Origin: a virus
IMG/VR virus record: IMGVR_UViG_3300044739_000020
Span: 1-43,397 of that record
Strand: one strand, 5' to 3'
Length of the DNA: 43,397 nt
Positions 37,275 through 43,397 of the stretch are shown in pieces. Below the pieces are notes generated by a model, which saw only the letters and a program-made list of their open reading frames with translations, did no database searches and was not told the DNA's origin. The position numbers and the translations under genes are program-made. Numbering within the stretch: the stretch's first letter is position 1; the number at the start of each line of letters is the position of its first letter.

Positions 37275-37631
37275 TCAGGTAGGCGGTGGCTCGGTCATCG
37301 AACGGATCTCGGGCGTGATCGCACGCACGATCACCAGTCCTACCAGCGTCAGACCACCGAGTCCGATCGCGAAGTAGCCGAAGATCCCGCGAGTATCCAG
37401 GTCATCGCACGCCCGGCGGAACTCGCCAACCGACGTGTACGACGTCTCACCGAACCGACGCCCCTGGTCATCGGTCGCACGCTTGTTGTCGGCATCGGCG
37501 AAGTCCCGGATCCAGGGCGAACCACACGCCACCGAGTAGTAGTTCCCGGACAGCTTCCCTGAGCCCTCGATCAAGCCGAGCCCGAGGCCCAAGCCGACCA
37601 ATGCGATACCCACGATCAAGGCCAGACGCAT
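37275..37631 (-). CDS. Lone leftward two-helix membrane protein (moron candidate)
   Basis: The 118-residue product starts at ATG 37631 with AGAGGGGA upstream. It has an N-terminal helix (LALIVGIALVGLGLGLGL), an external-type loop with two cysteines (YYSVACGSPW and RACDDLD) and a second helix (FGYFAIGLGGLTLVGLVIVRAI). The loop cysteines may form a disulfide. It resembles small secreted or membrane proteins common in actinomycetes. As a single gene on the opposite strand between units, it may be a lysogenic conversion gene. Confidence 0.62.
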   Translation of the reverse strand: MRLALIVGIALVGLGLGLGLIEGSGKLSGNYYSVACGSPWIRDFADADNKRATDDQGRRFGETSYTSVGEFRRACDDLDTRGIFGYFAIGLGGLTLVGLVIVRAITPEIRSMTEPPPT

Positions 37632-37697
37632 CCGTAGTCCCCTCTCTACCAGCTGAAGGATCGCAGCACCGGGCACTGGTGTTACCAGGAGGCGCTG

Positions 37698-38060
37698 ATG
37701 CCCCGCGCACCACGCACCTGCCCAGGCTGCAAGCAACCCGTACGCGGTACCTGCACCCAGTGCCGACGAGCACAGGACACAGCACGTGACGCAGTCAGGT
37801 ACGAGGACAAGGCAGCACTGCGACAGTGGTACCGCTTCCGTGCCCAATGGCTACGCGACAACCCATGGTGCGTCGGCTGGCCAGCACCACGCCCATGCCA
37901 CAAGCCAGCCACAGACGTAGACCACATCGACGGATGCGGACGCACAGGACCACGCGCCCTCGACCCGACCAACGTCCAGTCCCTGTGCCACCCATGTCAC
38001 AGCCGCAAGACAGCCACCGTCGACGGCGGGTTCGGCAACGGCCCTCGTCACACACGGTGA
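37698..38060 (+). CDS. HNH endonuclease (packaging-associated type)
   Basis: The 120-residue product starts at ATG with AGGAGG upstream. It shows a zinc-type front (CPGCKQP, CTQC) and then the HNH core: DVDHID (D75-H76), N92 and LCHPCHSRKT (C97, C100, H101). HNH proteins directly before the terminase genes are known to assist cos cleavage in many phages. Its position suggests that role and a cos-type genome. Confidence 0.85.
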   Translation: MPRAPRTCPGCKQPVRGTCTQCRRAQDTARDAVRYEDKAALRQWYRFRAQWLRDNPWCVGWPAPRPCHKPATDVDHIDGCGRTGPRALDPTNVQSLCHPCHSRKTATVDGGFGNGPRHTR

Positions 38061-38203
38061 CCCCCAGGGGGATGACCCCGACGACCCCGCCCGATTTAGC
38101 CCGCGTCTGAGGTCGATTTCTCTGCGTACGGGTTCCCCGACTTTTCGCCGGTTGCGCAACGTGACCGGTTTCCCACCCTGCCCGCAACGGGACGGTGATC
38201 TGA
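38061..38203. other. Non-coding gap before terminase: candidate cos/packaging region
   Basis: There is no gene in these 143 bases. The gap begins with a perfect CCCCC-A-GGGGG palindrome (38061-38071) and contains unusually low-G+C stretches (around CGATTTAGC and GATTTCTCTGCG). It lies between the HNH gene and the terminase small subunit, the usual place of cos. The ends cannot be seen in a circular assembly. Confidence 0.4.
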
Positions 38204-38635
38204 ATGGCTCCTCTGCCCAAGCGAAACCCGGCTCGCCGGAACAAGACGACCACCAGGGCAACCCTGGTGCCGCAGTCCGGTACGCCGACGATCCCTGATC
38301 TGCCTCCTGGCGTGGTGTGGCACCCGGCCACCGAGGCGTGGTGGCGGGACGTCTGGTCCTCGCCTATGGCGCCGGAGTACGACTCGTCGGACTTCCACGG
38401 CCTGCTCCTGCTGGCCGTGCTGATGAACGACTTCTGGCTGCATCCGTCCACGGCGCTGGCCGCCGAGATCCGGTTGCAACGCCAGTGCTTCGGCTTGACT
38501 CCGATCGACCGGCGCCGGTTGCAGTGGGAGATCGAGCGGACCGACGAGGCGCAGACCCGCGGCGAGAAGCGTCGTGCGGCTGCCCGGCCGAAGCCGACGG
38601 CGGTTGATCCGCGGTCGGTGCTCGGGGTGGCGTGA
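38204..38635 (+). CDS. Terminase small subunit
   Basis: The 143-residue product starts at ATG after GGGACGG. The N-terminus is basic (PLPKRNPARRNK). It is followed by WHPATEAWWRDVWSSPMAPEY, a helix set and a Pro/Arg-rich end, as in actinophage small terminase subunits that bind the packaging site. It overlaps the large-subunit start (GTGA). The call rests on this pattern and the order HNH, small subunit, large subunit, portal. Confidence 0.78.
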   Translation: MAPLPKRNPARRNKTTTRATLVPQSGTPTIPDLPPGVVWHPATEAWWRDVWSSPMAPEYDSSDFHGLLLLAVLMNDFWLHPSTALAAEIRLQRQCFGLTPIDRRRLQWEIERTDEAQTRGEKRRAAARPKPTAVDPRSVLGVA

Positions 38636-40254
38636 GTGGCTTCATCGTCCCGGTCCTGGACGCCGAGCCGTGGCCGACGCTCGGCCCGGGGATTATTGAC
38701 CTGATCGAGTCCGGGGCGACGTTCGGTCCTGGCGACCTGCGCGGCCAGCCGGCCGTGGTGGACGACGAGAAGCGCGCCCTGATCTACCGGTTCTACGAGG
38801 TGTACCCGCGGGGTCACGAGCGGGCCGGGAAGCGCCGGTTCAACCGCGTCGGGGTGTCGCTGCGCAAGGGCACCGCGAAGACGGAGCTGGCGGCGTGGGT
38901 GGCGTTCGCCGAGCTGCACCCCGAAGGGCCGGTGCGGTGCGACGGCTTCCGTCAGGAGGACGGGCTGTGGGTCCCGGTCGGCCGGCCGGTGACGGACCCC
39001 TACATCCCGATGGTCGCCTACACCGAGGAGCAGACCGAGGAGCTGGCGTACGCGGCCCTGCTGGTGATGGTCCAGGAGGGCGACGACGCCGACCTGTTCG
39101 ACGCCGGTTTGGAGCGCATCACCCGGATCGACGGTTCCGGCAAGGCGGTCGCACTGGCCGCGGCCCCGGATTCCCGCGACGGCGCCCGGACGACGCACCA
39201 ACACTTCGACGAGCCACACCGGATGACGGCGGATCGGCTCAAACGCGCCCATCAGACGATGCTGGCGAACATCCCGAAGCGTCCGCTGGCCGAACCGTGG
39301 TCGTTGTCGACGACGACAGCCGGGGTGCCTGGCGAGCGATCCGTGGCCGAGGGGGAGAAGGACTACGCCGAGCAGGTCCGGGACGGCAAAGTCCGGGATC
39401 CGAAGCTGTTCTTCTTCCACCGCGAGGCTGGTCCGGGTCACGACCTGGAGACCGACGAGGGTCTGCACGCCGCGATCGTCGAGGCGTCCGGTCCGGTGGT
39501 GGCGAAGTGGTCGGACATCGACTCGATCGCGTCGCTGTACCGCCAACCGGACACGGACAAGGCCTACTGGGAGCGGGTCTGGCTGAACCGCTGGGTGGCC
39601 TCCTCAAGGCAGGCGTTCGACCCGGTCCGCTGGGCGACGCTGACCCGGGCGGGGAAGTCCATCCCGGACGGCGAGCCGATCTCGGTCGGCTTTGACGGTG
39701 CCCGCTGGCGTGACGCATGCGGGCTGATCGGCACGCACATCGAGTCGGGCTTCCAGTTCCTGATCCAGGTCTGGGAGAACCCGGGCGTTGAGGACTGGGA
39801 AGTCACCGACGATCAGGTCGATGGCGCCGTCGCGGAGGCAATGAAGCGGTGGCGCGTGATCCGCGCGTACTGCGACCCGCCGCGGTTCGAGGCCAACGTC
39901 TCCCGCTGGGCCGGTGATCACGGCAAGGCCGTCATGGAGTGGTACACCAACCGCCCTCGGCAGATCGGCCAGGCGATGCGGGCTTACCGCACCGCGCAAA
40001 CGACCGGCGAGCTGACTCACGACGGCGACGAATTGTTCGCCCGGCACGTCGCGAACGCGCGACGAGGCGACCTTCGGTTGCTCGACGACGACGACACTCC
40101 ACTGTGGACGATCTACAAGGAACGTCCCGACTCTCTCAAGTTCATCGACCTCGCCATGGCGGGCTGCCTGTCCTGGCAGGCCCGGCTGGACGTCCTGGCC
40201 CACGACGACTGGCGCAAGAAGTCCTACGGCGTCTACTCCTCCTCGACGTGGTGA
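38632..40254 (+). CDS. Terminase large subunit
   Basis: The 540-residue product starts at GTG. The ATPase part carries a Walker A-type loop LRKGTAKTEL (about residues 78-87). The nuclease part has an aspartate in SVGFDGARWRD (about 352) and a second one in RAYCDPPRFEAN (about 417), in line with the RNase H-like packaging nuclease. The protein cuts concatemers and drives DNA into the head through the portal. Gene order and motifs agree. Confidence 0.92.
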   Translation: MSGFIVPVLDAEPWPTLGPGIIDLIESGATFGPGDLRGQPAVVDDEKRALIYRFYEVYPRGHERAGKRRFNRVGVSLRKGTAKTELAAWVAFAELHPEGPVRCDGFRQEDGLWVPVGRPVTDPYIPMVAYTEEQTEELAYAALLVMVQEGDDADLFDAGLERITRIDGSGKAVALAAAPDSRDGARTTHQHFDEPHRMTADRLKRAHQTMLANIPKRPLAEPWSLSTTTAGVPGERSVAEGEKDYAEQVRDGKVRDPKLFFFHREAGPGHDLETDEGLHAAIVEASGPVVAKWSDIDSIASLYRQPDTDKAYWERVWLNRWVASSRQAFDPVRWATLTRAGKSIPDGEPISVGFDGARWRDACGLIGTHIESGFQFLIQVWENPGVEDWEVTDDQVDGAVAEAMKRWRVIRAYCDPPRFEANVSRWAGDHGKAVMEWYTNRPRQIGQAMRAYRTAQTTGELTHDGDELFARHVANARRGDLRLLDDDDTPLWTIYKERPDSLKFIDLAMAGCLSWQARLDVLAHDDWRKKSYGVYSSSTW

Positions 40255-40267
40255 AGGGCGGTCGCTC

Positions 40268-41722
40268 GTGGTGCTGACCGCCGACAAGGTCGCCGAGACG
40301 ATGAGCTTGATGGCGACCCGGCTGCGTGAGCGCGCCAAGGAGGTTGAATCCGCGCGGGACGCCTACGAGGGCCGCCTGCCACTCAAGTTCGCCTCCGACG
40401 ACTTCCGGCAGTACTTCGCCTCGCGCTACGAACACTTCTCGGACAACTGGGTGGGCGTGGTCGCCGACTCGCCCACCGAGCGTCTCGATCCGATCGCCAT
40501 TCAGCTCCCAGGCGCCCAGAAGGGCGACGAAGACCTGTGGCGAGTCTGGATGGAGAACGACTCCGACGCCGAGGTGGGCCTGGCCTTCCTTGACGCGATC
40601 ATCGGGCGCAGGTCCTACGGAATGGTGTGGGGCAACGACCAGGACGAGTCCACGCCGATACAGACGTGGGAGTCGCCCACCGAGGTCATCATCGGCTACG
40701 AGCCGGGCTCCAGGACCCGCCGGAGGGCCGGCCTCAAGTTGTGGCGCGACGAGGACGACGGCGTCGAGTACGCCCTGTTCTTCACCCGCGAGGAGGTCTG
40801 GCGGTTCAAGCGCAAGGCTCAGCGGGCGGTCTCGGCGCAGCTCTACGTACCGCCGGCGGCTCTGTCCGCCCTCGGGCAATGGGAACTGATCAGCCAGGAA
40901 GAGAACGCCCTGGGTGAGGTGCCGTTCGTCGAGTTCCCCAACCGGCCACTGCTGGCGCGGGAGCCGATCTCGGACGTGACCGGCGTGCTGGCCATGCAGC
41001 ACGCGATCAACCTGCTGTGGTCGCAGCTCTTCACGGCCGCGGACTATGTCGCATGGCCGCAGCGCGTCGTGATGGGTACGGAACGGCCAACGGTGCCCAT
41101 CTTCGACGACAACGGGAAGCTGATCGGCAAGCGGCCGATCCCGGTGGAGAAGTTCGCCGTGGACAAGCTGCTGTGGCTCGAGAACCCGGACTCCAGGATC
41201 GGCGAGTGGAAAGCCGGCGCGCTCGACGTCTTCACCGGGGTCATCGAGATCGCCGTGGGGCACGTCGCGGCTCAGACCAGGACGCCGCAGCACTACCTCG
41301 TCGGCAAGATGTCGAACCTGTCCGCCGACGCCCTCAAGGCTGCGGAAACCGGGCTGGTGAAGAAGGTCGAGGAGAAGCAGCTCTACTTCGGCCGCTCCAT
41401 CCGGGAGATGAACCGGCTGACCGCCCTAGCTCAGGGTGACAAGAAGAAGGCCAAGGCTGTCGCGTCGTCCACGGTCCGCTGGAAGGACGCCGAATCGCGC
41501 TCCGAGGCCCAACTGGTCGACGCCCTCCTCAAACTCAAGACCATCGGCTTCCCGTTCGAGTTCCTGGCGGAGCGGTACGGCGTCGAGCCGCTGGACCTGG
41601 AGCGGATCATGCAGATGCGCCAGCGCGACGCCGCTGCCGCGCTGGAAGCGTTGACCGCGGACCCGGCGTCCATGGCTGGCCCGAAGCCCGAGGAACTGCC
41701 GGCCGCCGATGGCGACCTCTGA
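40268..41722 (+). CDS. Portal protein
   Basis: The 484-residue product starts at GTG after GAAGGGCGG. It has the SPP1-type portal layout: helical front (ARDAYEGRLPLKFASDDFRQYF), a wing with YGMVWGNDQDESTPIQTWESP, a stem/clip region, and a C-terminal crown with KVEEKQLYFGRSIREMN and Ala-rich helices. It lies between the large terminase subunit and the MuF-like gene. It forms the twelve-part ring for DNA passage. Confidence 0.9.
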   Translation: MVLTADKVAETMSLMATRLRERAKEVESARDAYEGRLPLKFASDDFRQYFASRYEHFSDNWVGVVADSPTERLDPIAIQLPGAQKGDEDLWRVWMENDSDAEVGLAFLDAIIGRRSYGMVWGNDQDESTPIQTWESPTEVIIGYEPGSRTRRRAGLKLWRDEDDGVEYALFFTREEVWRFKRKAQRAVSAQLYVPPAALSALGQWELISQEENALGEVPFVEFPNRPLLAREPISDVTGVLAMQHAINLLWSQLFTAADYVAWPQRVVMGTERPTVPIFDDNGKLIGKRPIPVEKFAVDKLLWLENPDSRIGEWKAGALDVFTGVIEIAVGHVAAQTRTPQHYLVGKMSNLSADALKAAETGLVKKVEEKQLYFGRSIREMNRLTALAQGDKKKAKAVASSTVRWKDAESRSEAQLVDALLKLKTIGFPFEFLAERYGVEPLDLERIMQMRQRDAAAALEALTADPASMAGPKPEELPAADGDL

Positions 41723-42692
41723 CCCGGTCGCCGACCACTACCGCGAACAAGCCACCCTCTCCCGGCTGGTCGCCAACCGGCTGGTCGCACTGTGGCCCCG
41801 AGACAACCTCGCGCGGTGGGACTCGATCTGGCCCAAGCTGGTCGCCGTCATCGCGGCCGGCCAGATCCTGGCAGCCGCGCAAGCCGACGCCTACACGTCC
41901 GCGGCGCTCGGCGAGGACGACCAGGAACCCGACTACCTGGTGGACGCGCTCCTGATTGGCGCGGTCGCCTCCGATGGCCGCAGCCTCGCCGGGCTGCTGA
42001 AGTCGCCCTTGATTCACTCGCAGACGGCGCTGCTGGCCGGGCTCACCGGACGCGACGCGCTCCGGGTGGGCGCTCGGAGTCTGGTGACGATCGGGGTAAC
42101 GCAGGTCGCGGACGCCGGACGTGTAGCTGACGGGGTCGCGGTCGTGTCGCACGGCGCCGCCGGATACACCCGGTACCTGGTGCGGCCGTCGTGCTCGCGC
42201 TGCGCGGTCCTGGCCGGGCGGTTCTACAAGTGGAACACCGGGTTCCGCCGGCACCCGAAGTGCGACTGCCGTCATGCGCCCGTCGCCCGCCGGACCGAAC
42301 CGGATTTCTCGCCGCGCCAGTACTTCGGCTCCTTGAGTCGCGCCCAGCAGGACCACACGTTCGGCCGCGCGGCCGCGCAGGCGATCCGCGACGGCGCGGA
42401 CATCTCCCGGGTGGTCAACGCCAGCCGCGGTGTCGCCACCGCCTCCGGCTCGCAGACAACTGCCGCGGGCGTGTCGGTGCGCGGCTGGTACGCCCAAGTT
42501 CAGCGCACCCTGCAGGGCCTGGACCGCAACGACAGGCTCCCGGTCCGCCTGATGCCAGAGGCGATCTACGCCCGCGGTCTGGATCGCCCCGGAACCCTGC
42601 GCCTGCTGGCACAGCACGGCTTCTTGGGTCCAGGCGACCCGGTAGTGCGCGCCGAGCTTGAGCGCATGGCCCGCGCCGTGCTCATCCCCTGA
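41709..42692 (+). CDS. MuF-like minor head protein
   Basis: The 327-residue product starts at ATG inside the portal gene's end. The first 150 residues are helical, as in MuF-type proteins that sit on the portal. A metal-type motif CSRCAVLAGRFYKWNTGF and HPKCDCRHAP (about residues 161-195) follows, then a region with PRQYFGSLSRAQQDHTFG. This motif is found in actinophage minor head proteins. Whether it also has protease activity for scaffold removal is unknown. Confidence 0.78.
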   Translation: MATSDPVADHYREQATLSRLVANRLVALWPRDNLARWDSIWPKLVAVIAAGQILAAAQADAYTSAALGEDDQEPDYLVDALLIGAVASDGRSLAGLLKSPLIHSQTALLAGLTGRDALRVGARSLVTIGVTQVADAGRVADGVAVVSHGAAGYTRYLVRPSCSRCAVLAGRFYKWNTGFRRHPKCDCRHAPVARRTEPDFSPRQYFGSLSRAQQDHTFGRAAAQAIRDGADISRVVNASRGVATASGSQTTAAGVSVRGWYAQVQRTLQGLDRNDRLPVRLMPEAIYARGLDRPGTLRLLAQHGFLGPGDPVVRAELERMARAVLIP

Positions 42693-42744
42693 ACCCGGAC
42701 GCCCGCAAGGGGTGTTCCGTCACCCCCGCAACGGGAGTAACCGC

Positions 42745-43320
42745 ATGACCGAGCAGACCGAAGTCCAGGCCGACGGCGACGTTGACGTTGACGAGGATCA
42801 GAAGCAGGACCAGGGCGACGCGGAGCAACTCGGCGACGCCGGCAAGAAGGCGCTCGACGCCATGAAGGCCGACCGCAAGGCCGCGCAGATCGAGGCCCGG
42901 CAGGCCAAGAAGGCACTGGAAGTCCTCCAGGCGAAGCTGGATGCCCTGGAATCGGGCAAGGCTCCGGACGAGACCGCGAAGGCCATCGACGACGCCAAGC
43001 GTGAGGCCACCGAGGCGGCAACCGCCAAGGCCAACGCCCGCATCGTCCGCGCCGAACTCAAGGTCGCGGCCGCCGGGAAGCTCGCCGACCCCTCCGACGC
43101 GGCGGCGTTCATCGACGCGGATCAGTTCGATGTCGGCGACGACGGCGAAGTCGACACCAAGGAACTCGCCGACGCCATCGCGGACCTGCTCAAGCGCAAG
43201 CCACATCTGGCGGCCAAGCAGAAAGCCAGCTTCGGCCAGGTCGAGGGCGGACCCCGCGGATCGGGGTCCGCGCGCCCCAAGTCAATCCGCGAGGCATACG
43301 CCCGCAAGAACAGCGGTTGA
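42745..43320 (+). CDS. Scaffold protein
   Basis: The 191-residue product starts at ATG with GGGAG upstream. It is highly charged, with an acidic front (DGDVDVDEDQKQDQGD), a long coiled-coil stretch (about residues 45-110) and a basic end (RPKSIREAYARKNSG). It directly precedes the major capsid gene across the circular join. Such proteins guide shell assembly and are then lost. The last 50 bases recur at window positions 1-50. Confidence 0.85.
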   Translation: MTEQTEVQADGDVDVDEDQKQDQGDAEQLGDAGKKALDAMKADRKAAQIEARQAKKALEVLQAKLDALESGKAPDETAKAIDDAKREATEAATAKANARIVRAELKVAAAGKLADPSDAAAFIDADQFDVGDDGEVDTKELADAIADLLKRKPHLAAKQKASFGQVEGGPRGSGSARPKSIREAYARKNSG

Positions 43321-43397
43321 TCCGCAGGGAGTAACCCATGACCATCACCCTCGCGGACGCGATGAAGAACGCCGCGTCCGATGTGGACTACGCCGTC
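43271..43397. repeat. Assembly overlap, right copy (identical to 1-127)
   Basis: This stretch repeats the window start exactly. It includes the first 60 bases of the major capsid gene (ATG at 43338), which here runs off the window end. See the left copy for interpretation. Confidence 0.93.

Noticed and set aside
37795-39546. 583-codon minus-strand ORF
   Set aside because: It lies opposite the HNH and terminase genes and has no domain; it is a shadow.

Overview
The window is the complete genome of a temperate, long-tailed (siphovirus) phage of a high-G+C actinomycete, assembled as a circle. Bases 1-127 are repeated exactly at 43271-43397. The repeat cuts through the end of the scaffold gene and the start of the major capsid gene, so the unique genome is about 43270 bp and the window start is an arbitrary cut. 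The host clues are very high G+C with strong third-position bias, a WhiB-like Fe-S regulator, an XRE/DUF5753 regulator paired with a DUF397 protein, and many GTG starts. Together they point to a Streptomyces-like or Pseudonocardiales-like host. No host gene is present to settle this.

Late region. It runs rightward from about 37.7 kb through the circular join to 17.0 kb. In order it holds an HNH endonuclease, a probable packaging site, terminase small and large subunits, portal, MuF-like head protein, scaffold, major capsid, neck and tail-completion genes, major tail tube, two tail chaperones joined by a -1 ribosomal frameshift, a 1286-residue tape measure, and four tail-tip proteins. The lysis group follows: a small membrane protein, a membrane-anchored collagen-like protein, an M15-type peptidase endolysin with a likely internal start, and a two-helix holin candidate. 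A collagen-free tail fibre closes the block, which ends at a strong hairpin terminator at 17.1 kb.

Lysogeny and accessory region (17.1-23.5 kb). A leftward block of small genes runs from 19.3 to 17.2 kb. It includes a proline/arginine-rich ORF packed with GC-rich hairpins and two promoter-like sites filled by perfect 16-bp palindromes. Facing away from it is the XRE/DUF5753-DUF397 pair. Next comes an attP-like stretch carrying the 3' end of a tRNA gene, then a leftward tyrosine integrase, a small membrane protein and a probable repressor. The repressor is divergent from a small XRE gene (probably leaderless) and an excisionase-like gene. An inverted pair of operator-like sites lies between them, which gives a compact lysis/lysogeny switch.

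Early region (23.5-37.1 kb). About 36 mostly small rightward genes are nearly all joined by 4-bp GTGA/ATGA overlaps and read as one transcription unit. Recognisable members are a RecB/Cas4-like nuclease, a RecT-like annealing protein, WhiB, a helix-turn-helix replication initiator with iteron-like repeats inside its gene (a probable origin), a Holliday-junction resolvase-like nuclease, a DUF4326 protein, a nucleotidyltransferase-fold RNA ligase-like protein and a DUF6221 protein. One lone leftward membrane-protein gene sits between the early and late units.
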